The position numbers and the translations under genes were made by a program. The notes beneath the pieces were generated by a model. The model made no database searches. It was not told the origin of the DNA and worked only from the letters and a program-made list of their open reading frames with translations. From Mucidula mucida (lineage: Eukaryota > Basidiomycota > Agaricomycetes > Agaricales > Physalacriaceae): 64,000 nt of DNA. Numbering within the stretch: position 1 is the stretch's first letter; each line of letters begins with the position of its first letter. The stretch is taken from contig JADNYV010000035.1 in NCBI GenBank assembly GCA_015501055.1, positions 1 to 64,000 of the forward strand, read 5' to 3'. Below are positions 35,730 to 47,100 of the stretch, one piece after another.

Positions 35730-37174
35730 ATGTCTCTCATCGATATTAACAAGACTGTCAAGCTGAACACTGGCGCAGAGATTCCTCAGATCGGTGAGAT
35801 TGTAGCGTTCGTGTGGTTTGCGTTTTGGTGCTCAAACGACTGTACAGGACTCGGGGGATGGGCTGGATTTACTCCAGAGGAGCGCTTCGCTGCTCGCGAC
35901 TGGCTTCTGGCCGGTCTGAAGGTGCCTTCTTCTTCGCTTCCCCGATGGCGAAGTAGATCCAACTCTTTCTACTCCAGGCTGGCTACAGGCATATCGATAC
36001 CGCCGTGGTCTACGGTTAGTCCCCTTGCTTTCTTCCTGGCAGACTTGAGCTCGTTCGCAGGAACGGAGGCGTCCACGGGGGACGCTATACGGAGGTCGGG
36101 CATACCCCGAAGTGAAGTATTCGTGACGAGCAAGCTCCCGTAAGTGCGATGTTATTATGTGTCATTTGATTGAATATTCCCAGATGGAATGGCCACGGTC
36201 GTGTTCAGGAAGTCTTCGAAAAAAGTCTCAAAGATCTAGACGTGGATTACATTGACTTGGTGAAAACCTACTCCGACTACTACTGACTTGTGAGCTAAAG
36301 CGTTTCCCATAGTATCTTATGCACTGGCCGATAGCAGTTGCGTATGAAGGTGAGAGTGTCATTAGATCTTGTACAGCGTCACACTGAACGCATTATGCAT
36401 ATATTCCAGAGGGTAATGATTTCCCTACCAATCCAGACGGAACGACGAAAGTAGTAGATGTGAGTTTCAACGATATATGGGCGGATATGGAGAAACTACT
36501 GGAGACGGGGAAGGTCAAAGCGATTGGAGTCAGCAATTTCTCCATCAAAACGTGATGTCTGACCGCTGTCCGAGTCTCCAGCCTTACTGATTGTGCCGCT
36601 TCAGTTTGAACAAATTGCTAGAAACGGCCAAAGTCATCCCGGCCGCCAACCAAGTCGAGTAAGTGGCGCAAGGTTTCGCTCTGAACCGTTAGTGATCCCG
36701 CTGGTCGGATAGGCTCCACCCATATCGCGTGCAGGATGACCTTGTCCAGTTTTGTAAAAGCAAGGGTATCGTCGTGGAGGCCTACACTCCGTCGGGTATG
36801 TTCCTCTTCCATGTCAATCATCCTTGCTCACGCTGTGTATAGGCCGCGACGCCGTTCGCAAAGACCCCCTCATAAACGAACTCGCGGCCAAGTACAAAGC
36901 TACTCCAACACAAATCGCTCTTGCGTGGCACATCGCGCGCGGAATCGTCATAGTTCCCGGAAGCACCAACGCCGAAAGGCAGAAGGAAAATCTGAAGGTA
37001 GTTTCTTACTGTGTTATCTCAAGGCGGCTACTAATACCATTTCAGCTTCCAGTTATCTCGGAAGAAGACGTTAAAAAGATTAACGCACTCGACCGTAATG
37101 AGAGCCAGATATACAAAGCCTTCGAAATCAAGGGGAGGCTTTGGGGGTGGACCTACGAGCAATACGGATGGTGA
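35730..37174 (+). CDS. Aldo-keto reductase AKR4
   Basis: Apparently intact AKR gene with about nine introns. It begins MSLIDINKTVKLNTGAEIP and ends [10 protein letters not shown] before TGA 37172-37174. Asp and Tyr lie in YRHIDTAVVYG, Lys in EVFVTSKLP, His in YLMHWPIAVAYEG; GVSNFSIKT, VIPAANQVE and LHPYRVQDDLVQFCKSKG follow, with the cofactor segment PGSTNAERQKENLK. All exons join in frame. Where family members read VVPAVNQVE, this copy has VIPAANQVE. It is a cytosolic NADPH-dependent carbonyl reductase by family, substrate unknown. The neighbour upstream (AKR3) is a close but broken duplicate, so AKR4 is probably the retained copy. Confidence 0.86.
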
Positions 37175-37942
37175 TCTCAAACATGAGCTATCATAACTAG
37201 TGCATATATCCAAGCAATGCTTGATTCTTCCCGCTGCTCTCCAGAAGTTCAGCTGTGTTCGACAGCTGTACGGAAGAAGACGTTCATTCCTGCCGAGCGT
37301 GCCGCTACGATCGGATTAGCTCGATTTGAGACTCCGACCGTACAACAGCACTCTACCATTCCTCACCTCCAATCCACATTCTCAGTACTACTACAAGACC
37401 CTTGCCGGATAACTATGACAGGATCCTTTCCAACGGCTCTTCTGGCGAGCGAAATCGCACTCTTAGATTGATTCAGCTGTATGGACATTGATGTTCACAC
37501 AGTCCGGATTTCGCCATTATAATAAGTTGATCAATACGGAGACGACGACTCTCCTGCGCGTACTGCATAGGGACACATGGACAACGATCCTTCCACTCTA
37601 TTCTTACTTGGTGAGTCCAGCCCAACAAACAATTGAATCCGAATTGCCGATTTGTCGGAATATGCCAAACCTTCACATCGATTCGTCTGGTATTTCCCTC
37701 GATAACGGGATTTGCTTACTATTTCGTTATATCAGTGATGGTTGAGTGCCTGCCTCTCCGATTACCGAGGCCAAAAGCCCCTTTCCACCCATAATGAAAG
37801 TCAGCTGCGCATTCAAAGCGCACGTTCAAGCCCAACAACAAGGCTATATCTATCGATTAAAGCGGCGAGAGTCAAATGTGTCGTCATACAGCTGTATTCG
37901 TATAAAACCATTTGTGGCACTTCTTCCACCTCATAAGATACG
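37175..37942. other. Intergenic, AKR5 promoter
   Basis: About 770 bp without a recognisable gene. TATAAAA at 37901-37907 lies 36 bp before the AKR5 ATG. Confidence 0.45.
37901..37907 (+). promoter_or_regulatory. TATA box of AKR5
   Basis: TATAAAA in cgtataaaacc, 36 bp upstream of ATG 37943. Confidence 0.5.
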
Positions 37943-39379
37943 ATGTCTTTTGTTGATACCACTTCGACGGTGAGGCTCAACACGGGTGCCGAAATGCCTC
38001 TCGTAGGTATGCCATTCTTACCTACTCAACGTAGAGCTAACAAGTCGATAGCTATGGGAGGCGGTGCTGGTGTCGGCGGCGCAGACCGATTCGCAGCTCG
38101 GGAATGGCTATCGACTGCACTAAAGGTTGCCCACCTCTAATTCTCACAGACGAAATGTTGACCGGCTCATCAGGCGGGATATAGGCACTTCGACACCGCT
38201 GCCATTTACGGTAGGTCTATCGCCTTGTCAAGACATAGCGGCTCCAACGGCTTTTTCAGGTACTGAAGCGTCGGTGGGGGAAGCAGTTCGAACGTCAGGT
38301 ATTCCCCGTCATGAGATCTTTGTGACAACGAAGCTGCCGTCAGTTGCTTGAGTTTACGTTCCTGCGGGCTGACGACATAGTTTTATTAGATTGAATGGCT
38401 TCACGCGGGTCAAACAGAGCTTCGAGCACAGTCTCAAAGAATTAGGTCTCGAGTATATTGATCTTGTATGCCCCTTCTCATTATCATTCGTGCTGTTACT
38501 CATTTGTTTCTTAGTATCTCATTCACAGTCCCACTCCGGTTGCGTACGAAGGTGCCTCATGACAATTTCTGCTCAAAGTGAACGGCGTGTAACCCTTGCG
38601 TTTACTAGATGGAAACCATTTCCCTACGAATCCTGATGGAACGACGCGTCTCGACAACAACATCAAAATCAACGATGTCTGGGCGGACATGGAAGCTCTG
38701 CTCGAAACAGGAAAGGTCAAAGCCATTGGCGTCAGTAACTTTTCTTCGAAAACGTGAGAACATGGTTGTTTGATATCCTTGCACTAACACCGTCGATAGC
38801 CTTGACCCGTTGGTCAAAACAGCCAAAGTGGTACCTGCAGTGAATCAGGTCGAGTACGCGTTCCTCTTGAAACCCTACAACGTGCGCTCAAGGATTCATG
38901 TCAGGCTTCACCCGTACCTCGTGCAGGAGGACCTTCGCCAGTATTGCAAGGACAAGGGCATTGTGATCACCGCATACACTCCGTCCGGTCAACATGATCT
39001 TCCCTTTGTAATCAGCTCATCACTGATATCTGGTTCAGGTCGCGAGACTGTGCGCAGCGACCCCAAAATCGTCGAGCTTGCCGCTAAATATATTGTAACC
39101 CCTACCCAACTTATTCTGGGATGGCATCTTGCGCGTGGCGTACCGATCATTACGAAGAGCACCAACGTCAAGCGGCAGAAGGAAAATTTGAAGGTACAGT
39201 GTTCTTTCTTCGAGCTGGTATACTAGCGATATTCATGGGACCTCGTGTAGCTTCCGGTTATCGCGCCCGAGGATGTGAAGCAGATCAACGCGCTGGACCG
39301 TAATGATAGAATCGTCAGCAAGCAGTTTTGGGTCAATGGGACACTGTTCGGGTGGACGATCGAGCAGTACGGATGGTAG
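37943..39379 (+). CDS. Aldo-keto reductase AKR5
   Basis: Apparently intact AKR gene from ATG 37943 ([19 protein letters not shown]) to TAG 39377-39379 (end IEQYGW). Catalytic Asp/Tyr lie in YRHFDTAAIYG, Lys in EIFVTTKLP and His in YLIHSPTPVAYEG. Further exons are [36 protein letters not shown] and the cofactor part TKSTNVKRQKENLK. Where the other copies have PGS at the phosphate-binding turn (IIPGS, IVPGS), AKR5 has TKS, which may alter cofactor grip. The glycine-rich start GGGAGVGGADRF also differs from the GGWGG or GGFGG form of its paralogues. It is more like AKR2 than AKR3/AKR4. It is convergent with P450-2. Confidence 0.85.
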
Positions 39380-39773
39380 ATTGATAGTGTGGGTTCCGTT
39401 GATGACAAGTAATGGAATATGCTGAGTGCTCGCTGGCAATTGAATCTGAACAGCCTTGTCGTGTCAAAAAGAGTTTCCAAAGGCAATTTCAGTTTTCTGC
39501 TGCCAGAAACATATTTGGGTCGCGTAGACAGATTCAGATGCCCGCTTGTCACTACCTGCCTTAGAAAATGAGATAATGTAGATGTTCAAGTCAGATGGGG
39601 CGCGTTGGGTGTACTATATCAGCAAGGCGCAGTACGCGGTAATGTGACTGGACGCTTAAGCAAAGTAAGTGCCCTGTAAGTCGACAAATCACCCACACAG
39701 TTTAGAAGTACGTGAATATTCGAAGCAGACAATCAACAAAGGATGCTTCATACAGTGTTCTTCATGCTTACTA

Positions 39774-41788
39774 TCATGAAGGCATTGCCCGTTTTCGGAA
39801 CAAAATCTTCGCTTTAGGATTCGGAATGCATGTCGTTCCAAACCAAAGATTCTCTGGCCTGCCCTCGCCATCCGGAAACTTCACGTCGTACTGCAGCACG
39901 ATATGCGCCAACATCAAGTGCAACTCCATCGCCGCGAAGAACCTGCCGGGGCATGCAAGTCGCCCGTGACCAAAACCCAAGTACATGGGCGAAGTTTTGG
40001 TCATGCGCATAGCCGGGGTTGTGGTCGTGTCGGCGTCTGGAACGAAACGCCATGGACTGAATTCGCTGGCACTGTCGTAATTGTGTTCATCTTGATGGAT
40101 CGAGTGCACCCCAACACCGACGAGAGAGCCTGCCGGGAGGTAGGTGCCATCTGAGAAGACAAAGGGTTTCTTGACACGGCGCTCCATCATCACTGTACGA
40201 CGTATTAAGCTCCAGAGAAAATAGAGGAGTAAGCACATGGGTCAACTGGCCTGCTCCTATAGCGTTAACGCGATGGGACTCGGCCAAGAAGCTGCCGAGC
40301 TTGTGCATCACCTTGAGGCTATCCAATGACCATCCTGACGTGTGTACAACCGCTTCAACCTCTCTCCGGAGCTCTTCGGCATAAGTGGGATTATCTGCTA
40401 AATGCAGGAGGGCGTGTGTGAATGTCTGTAGAAAGTCAGCCCGTTCAGTGTATCGGGTGCATAGCTCTGACGATTTCACATACCATAGAAGACGTGTGAA
40501 TGGCAGCGAAGTTGACGGTCAAGAGGCGCCTTGAGACGTTGTCAGGTGAGGATTCTTGCTCGCTCGCGACGTCAAGCAGCCTATCAGTGAAGATCCGGAA
40601 TGCCTAAGGACCGACAAAAGATGAGTATCAACAACATGTCGTGTACGCTTTCCAACCTGATCGGGTTTCCTCTCGTCGAAGTCCTTGAACTCTGATCCAT
40701 GTCTTGATGTGGCCACGATGTCCTCATGAGAGGTTCAACCATTCCGCGTACTTTCCGAATCGAAGATTCGACGCTTGGCAAGGCCAGAGCGACAAGACTG
40801 TTTACAGATTAGCAAATTGCGACCCTCAGATTGCTGCACTCACGGTCGCATAAATTCCGGAAACAGTCTGAGCACAGCAGCCGTGGCGACAACGTCCAAA
40901 GTGAACTTCTTATTGATTTCAAGATATTCAGGATTCCTACCTGCACCCGGTTAGTACTGAGACTGCTCTCGTATGAAATGCAATGCAAACAGAGTGGGAG
41001 TCCAACGAAGATACGGTTACTGGCGCGCGCAACAATGTCCATGATCATATCTTTAGGGGATACGGAGATCCAATGCGAATCTGCCTTCACATGAGCGAAT
41101 ATAATTAGCACGGTCGCTGGTACACACCATCTTTAGGGAGCGCATCAGGCAGAGCACGGATAATCTCGTCGTTCATTTCCTCAAACGCAGTCGCCAGGCT
41201 TTTCATGTTGAGAGCGGTGCGAATGACTGGAACATGGTAATCATTTTCAGCAATAGACGGGCCTAGCGTGTAGGTAATTTGAATGCTCTTCGGGTAACGC
41301 ATGAGAATGGTTAGTCGGCCCAGTGGGGATCGCGGGAGCTCACCTCGTTGACCGCCTCGTGAAAAGATAGGGTATCCTCTGAGGCCTTTCGCAACTCATC
41401 GACGAGCTCAGGTCTGGTAATGACTACCCTCCATCCATCAAGCAGCGCAACTTTGAAAGGCTGATCTTTGTACTGTAAACATTGGCTTAGCATCCAAGAC
41501 CGGCAGAAAGCGGAGAGTGCACTCACCACGGAACACCCATCCCTGATAATGTCCTTAGCACGACCAATAAAACGGAAACCGTTCCAATGTGAAATAAGAG
41601 GAATCTCGGAGCCGTACGTCGGGATATGTCGAAGCTAGTGTCAAGAGCGAAGAGATGAGACCTATTCCTCTAGGGAATTCACCAGCGCTCACCTTTCGTG
41701 TTTCCGAGAAATTCCACACTACGAGGCACGCGATGCCGCAGACGAGCAGTATTTCCGGACGGTAATCGTTGAGCAGTTCGTGGATCAT
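39774..41788 (-). CDS. Cytochrome P450 (P450-2)
   Basis: Apparently intact minus-strand P450 of about eleven exons, ATG 41788-41786 to a stop at 39774. The N-terminal hydrophobic anchor is ILLVCGIACLVVWNFSETRK, then LRHIPTYGSEIPLISHW. The I-helix has VNFAAIHTSS in place of the classical AGxDTT, as in several fungal P450 families. The K-helix ExxR is ESHR in FLAESHRVNAIG, and the heme loop is FGHGRLACPGRFF with Cys as ligand; the C-terminus is PKAKILFRKRAMPS. It is an ER-membrane monooxygenase needing P450 reductase; substrate unknown. P450-1 has the same exon plan and about the same length without its insertions. P450-3 (63029 onward) is a nearer copy. Neighbour AKR5 is convergent. Confidence 0.85.
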
Positions 41789-41825
41789 GGTAAGTCACCA
41801 ATGCGTCAACCTGAGAACAGCGCCA

Positions 41826-41833
41826 TATAAATA
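41826..41833 (-). promoter_or_regulatory. TATA box of P450-2
   Basis: TATTTATA on the minus strand, about 40 bp upstream of the ATG. The matching position before P450-3 reads acttaaatgg, so the box is lost there. Confidence 0.5.
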
Positions 41834-41957
41834 GCATTCCCAGGCCTCCTCGACGAACCAATCACAGCGCATTACGATATATTCAAGACAATGCGGATGT
41901 ACGGAACTCAGAACGATCGGTTGCTGCACGATTCGACATATGCACACTGCCATCGTT

Positions 41958-43028
41958 TACCGTTGCCGAGACGTTCATGGTCTGTTTTCGGCAACATTAC
42001 CTGGGCCTGCCGTCCGGAGACCCAGGTCAGCGACTGTCCCGCCAACCCCAGTGCCAACCCAACGCCAACCTCAGTATAATCGGGCGCCAGTCCAATGAAC
42101 GCAGGGCGCGCCGAGGGGTTTCAAACGTGTTGAGATCTCCTACCACTGGGTGACCTTGATGCTCAACCTATTCCAGTCAGTGCCCACGGCGCGTCCTGTC
42201 CTCTCATGAGTGGCGTTTTCTAATTTCCACGCTCTCTTCATTCCACATCCTCAACACGTATCGGCATCGTACTATTTTGTGGCTATGTGTTCTTAACCTT
42301 TGTCAAGCACTTCACATATATGTACTATAGCTTAACCTCCTTATTGTTTGACTGAGAGTTTCTCTGATTGTTGAGTTTATGCAAGGATGACTGTTAAGTG
42401 AGTGCATATATTCCTCTTACTAAACATACTGGCAGCACTCACACATCTCCACCTTACTGAGGTTAGAAATAACATGTTGTGTCAAGGACTCGAGGCTAAT
42501 CCTCTTTGAGTGGCTTTAATCATGTGAGTGTTTCTCTCTTGCATTCACGATATTGCGTGTGCGTCTTTGGCGCTCATCCTACCTGTCTTTGGTGCTTTCT
42601 CATTCCGTGACAACACGGATCTTCCTGGAGTGTCCTCGGCGTGTTTGCTATGCATACTCAGCATACTCCGTTACTGTATGTTCTTCCAGTGCTGCCCCAA
42701 ACTTGAGACAACTCACAAGCACATTGTCAAGACCCGCCCATTGTAGTACTTACTTCGTCTCACCTTGTCTCTCTAGAAGATGCTCTCCTTTCCTTTGTTC
42801 AATTCTTCATCCACCCTTGGAAACAAGTCTGTCACAATGTATTGGTATGGAGGTTGTATGGAGGAGAGCTTGTTTTTGTCCTGCTCTGAATGCAAGACAT
42901 TCATTTCTTGATGTTCAGTCATGCAGGATGGCGGGGCTTGGGCGGGGGCCATGCACATTACCTAGGGTCCGGACGGTAGGCCCAGGTAATGTTGCCAAAA
43001 ACAGACCATGAACGTCTCGGCAACAGTA
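41958..43028. mobile_element. Non-autonomous DNA transposon with ~61-bp TIRs
   Basis: A 1,071-bp element. Left end TACCGTTGCCGAGACGTTCA and right end, read inwards, TACTGTTGCCGAGACGTTCA; the repeats continue to CCGTCCGGA, about 61 bp with three mismatches. Each TIR contains its own short hairpin (GTTGCCGA..TCGGCAAC). It is flanked by the 6-bp duplication ATCGTT (41952-41957 and 43029-43034). The interior shows no recognisable transposase. The superfamily is not settled by a 6-bp duplication alone. Confidence 0.8.
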
Positions 43029-43510
43029 ATCGTTATCGCCGTTGAGAAATGCAGATAGACACTGTTATGGACTCATTCCCTACATGGGGCGGGGGCAATG
43101 GTTATGGACCTTGTTCTCTATATGAGACGGGGGCAATGGTTCTGGTCCTTGGACAATCTGTTTCTGGACCTCAGCTGCTCATATAGTGAGGGCAACATTT
43201 GGACCTTGGCTGCTTGTGTAGCAAGGGCTGTCCATTGGTCGACAAGATTGTGTGTATATGTGTTTGACCTCGACTGCTCGTACAGCGTGTACTAGTCCTG
43301 GTCTGCTGGTCTGCCGGGAATGCACTTCAGGAGGGCTGGGTGTGTTCTGGCCATGAGAGGTGCATTGTATGGGTCAGCAGCTACTTGAGGTATCTGTGTG
43401 TCACCACAATGGTGGATATGGTGGGCTGGGGCTGTGAACCTATGCTTGGGCCCTTAGGGGAGTGTCTGCGGGATGTTTTGGGCAGTGTTTGGATCTTTAC
43501 ATGCCCTGTG
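43029..43510. repeat. G-rich diverged repeats, no gene
   Basis: The stretch 43084-43200 repeats a motif like GGGCGGGGGCAATGGTTATGGACCTTG two to three times with variation (43086, 43125, 43190). The rest up to the large element is G/T-rich with no coding signal. Confidence 0.45.
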
Positions 43511-43539
43511 GTATGGAAAGCCGGAGCACCACACTTTTT
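43511..43539 (+). repeat. Left terminal inverted repeat of the 17-kb element
   Basis: 29 bp, perfect inverted match to 60492-60520, preceded by TGTG. Confidence 0.85.
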
Positions 43540-43845
43540 GATCGCACGATTTAGAGGACGGGACCTCTGGAACCGCCCATCCCTGCTAGTTAGGCACCAT
43601 TAAATGATAGTGAATAAATATATTTCAGGGAATATCATGTCGCGCGTAAAGTCTATTCCCGACACCACATCCGCCACATCCGTGTTACTTCTTCTAACTC
43701 CTCTGGCGACAAGTTCGCGCGCGCCTTCACCATCTTCTTGAACTGTGCAATGTCTAGACGCTTTACCTTGCAGAGAATATGCTCCGTCGTAAACACATTG
43801 TAGTTCATCCGACGGCGCAGATTTTCCGGTATAGTCTCTCTCAAC

Positions 43846-44081
43846 TGTTAGAACCTAAACGATACGGACTGTCAATACACGCCCTTAGTCGTAGTGGAAA
43901 AGACTCTATTGTACCTAAACGATACGGACTGTCAATACACGCCTGTGCTATCTATCAGTCTGATATCGCCGGTACATAATGATGCGGATGCTTACCCTTA
44001 GTCGTAGTGGAAAAGACTAAGGGAAAGCATCCGATCGATCCCGCCTTGTAGGCTGGCGGATCACGTGGTCAACAACCAACA
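43846..44081 (-). repeat. 3' LTR of copia-2
   Basis: 236 bp, TGTTAG..CAACA on the plus strand. It contains two copies of a 31-bp block ACCTAAACGATACGGACTGT.. (starting 43853 and 43916) and two copies of CCTTAGTCGTAGTGGAAAAG. Confidence 0.93.
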
Positions 44082-44135
44082 CTCCTCCTCGAGCCAAAGT
44101 GCATCCGAAAGCCACACTCCTCCTCGCCCGAGACA

Positions 44136-47100
44136 CTATACCACTCCAAGCATATCTCTGAATGTCGTGAACTTCTGCCGTGCTAGCGCTTTCGTGAAGA
44201 TATCCGCGACGTTGTCCACGGTCGCGACACGGTTGACAGTGACATCGCCTTCGAAGACGCGTTCCCGGACGTAGTGATAGCGGATGTCGAGATGTTTGAC
44301 GCGGGCATGGAAAGCGGGATCGTATGCGAGGCACGTAGCACCATTGTTGTCGCAGAGAAGTGGTGTCGCCTCCTTCTTCCTCAACATCTCTAGTTCTCCA
44401 AATAACTGTCGAAGCCATACTGCTTCCTTGCATGCTTCGCTCGTCGCGATATATTCTGATTCGGTTGTTGAGGTTACCACCACTTTCTGTTTGCGCGATG
44501 CCCAGGAGACGGCGCCACTTCCCAGATTGAATGTGTATCCCATCGTTGAGCGCAGTGTGTCCAAACAATCGGCGTATGATGAGTCGGTGAAGCCGATTAG
44601 GGAGTTCTGGGTGCCACCAAGTCGCAGACGGAGGGTTCGCGTCCCCTTTAGGTACCTCGCCACGTCGAGTGCTGCCCGCCAGTGCTCGCTGCGATAACAG
44701 TCGAGGAATCCTGCGAGTTTGGATACTGCAAAAGAGATGTCGGGTCGTGTGCCAATCGCGATATACATCAGGCCGCCGACTAGGTTACGGTATGGGCAGT
44801 CCTCGGCATCTGGAGTGGATAGTTTCGATGGGCGTCTCAGCTTGAGGTCGGGATCCATAGGGATGAGTTTTGGATTTGCGTCGGGTGATAGGTAACGATG
44901 GAGGATTTTGTCGATGAGTGCGGTCTGGGACAAGTACACGAGTCGCTGTGCGCGGTCCCGTTCAATAGCGATGCCGACTATGAATCTCGCGTCCTCGACG
45001 GACAGTTGCCAACGTGTGCGGACTTCGGCTAGAAAGCGGTTGTTCTCCTCCCTGGAAGACGCGATGGATAGGAAGTCATCCACGTGCACAGCACAGATAA
45101 CGATCCCCGTTTCCGTCTTCCTGTAATATACGCACCACTCGCTGTGTAATCGCTTGAACCCCCATCCTACCATCGCTTCGTTCAACGTCTTGTTCCAGAT
45201 CCTCCCTCCTTGCTTCAGCCCGTAAAGTCCCTTCTGTAACTCCCACACCCAGTCCTCTTTTCCTTCCACCGCGAAACCCTCTGGTTGCTCGATCCACTGA
45301 GTCTCCTCCTCATTAAGAAGTCCGTGCAGGTAGGCTTGCTTGACGTCGAACTGTTGCATATCCCAGTCGTGATAGCCAGCGAGATGGGCGAGGATACGGA
45401 AAGACTCTGTGCGTGCTGTTGGTGAGGCGGTACGTTCGTAGTCGCGTCCGAAGACCTGTTCAAAACCTCTGACCACAAGTCTAGCCTTCCATCTGTTGAT
45501 TTCGCCGAGCTCGTTCCGCTTCCTGAGGAGTACCCATTTCGAGCGCAGGACTTTTCGACCAGCTGGTATGTTGCTGCGCGGGACGAGTCTGTATACACCC
45601 ATATCGGTAAGACCCTTCAGCTCCTCCTGGATCGCAGTTACCCATTTGTCTGCGTCCTTGGAATGTAGCGCTGCCTTCAGGTTGGGTGGTTCGTCCATCG
45701 CGCGGTCCTCCTGTTCTGATGCCATGAGTAAATCATCAATCAGCTCGTCAAACGGGTTGTCGTCATCAAGGAAATCAACATCCAACCCTTCGTCCTGTAA
45801 CGCTGCTCGCAACTCTATCCTCGTCTGTCGTCTGTCCTTCGCCGCCTGCTTCCGTTCCTTCTTTGCCTCTATTGACTCCCTAACCTCCTGCAATAGCCAT
45901 GGGGACCTTCGTGGTAATCTATCCGAGGCCTCCGGATTCTTCAATGACGGTGTTTCCGGGACCTCTTCTACTGGGGAGCTCGGATTCTTCGATGACGGTG
46001 TTTCCGGCTCCTCCTCTATTCTACCGTCGGTACCCAGATTCTTCAATGACGGTGTTTCTGGGCCCGCGTCTATCGTACTGTCAGGTATGTTCGTGTTTGA
46101 TGAGTAATGTAAGGGCGTTGTTGGGATTCTTGAGATATCTGATGGTGAGGATGGTGGGGGCGTTGTAGATGGTTCGGGGATTGGTGGGATTTCGGGGTCG
46201 CCGACACTGGGAGATTCGATGGTGGTGTTCGGTTTGAAAGCTCGATGTACGTCTTGATGTGATTCGACGAATTTGACGTGGAAGGATTCAATGACTTTGT
46301 GCGTCCCTCGGTGGTAGCATCGGTACGCTTTAGCTCTCTGTGAATATCCGATAAGGACACACTCGATGGACCTCTGGTAGATTTTTGGATTTCTTGAAGG
46401 GATGAGGACAAACGCGCGGCATCCAATCTCGCGAAGATGTGCGAGGTCCGGCTTCCGTCTGTACCATGCTTCGAATGGTGTCTTGAATTTCGCACCGACT
46501 GCTGGTGTCCGTGCTGTGAGGTACGCCGCTGTAACACAGAACTCGTCCCATCTATTTGGGGGTAGGTCCGCCGCGATGCGCATTGTGCGTGCCTTGTTCA
46601 TGACTGTCCGATGGGTACGTTCACATTGTCCGTTGTGTGCACTGGTGTAAGGAGCTGTGAATTCAAAGTCGATCCCTCTGGATTCGCACCACTGGGTCAT
46701 AGCGTCGGAGCGTAGTTCGCCATTGTCGAATCGATACTTCTTCGGACGTTGGCCAGTCTGCTGTTCCACTCGTAGTTCCCACACACGTAGTCGTTCAAAA
46801 GCGCTCGATTTGGATGGCAATGGTACAGCCCATGGGAAACATGTGGCTTCGTCGACGATGGACATTAGGTATTTGTTGCCAGAGGCGGACACGACATCTT
46901 CTGGACCGGTCAGGTCAACCGCCACCACCTCCAATCTCTCCGTCGCTCTGGGGCCCTCCCGTACCTTCGGTACTGATGAATGCGGCTGTTTCCCAAGGAT
47001 GCATGATGAGCAAACGGGGGGCAGCGTAGAGAGATTGATGGGCATACCAGACGCGGAAGCGTGGCGTGCCATGTGAAGGATGGCTGGGACATTGGGGTGA

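Noticed and set aside
41881..42080. Possible small gene upstream of P450-2
   Set aside because: The sequence is largely the left end of the inverted-repeat element starting at 41958.
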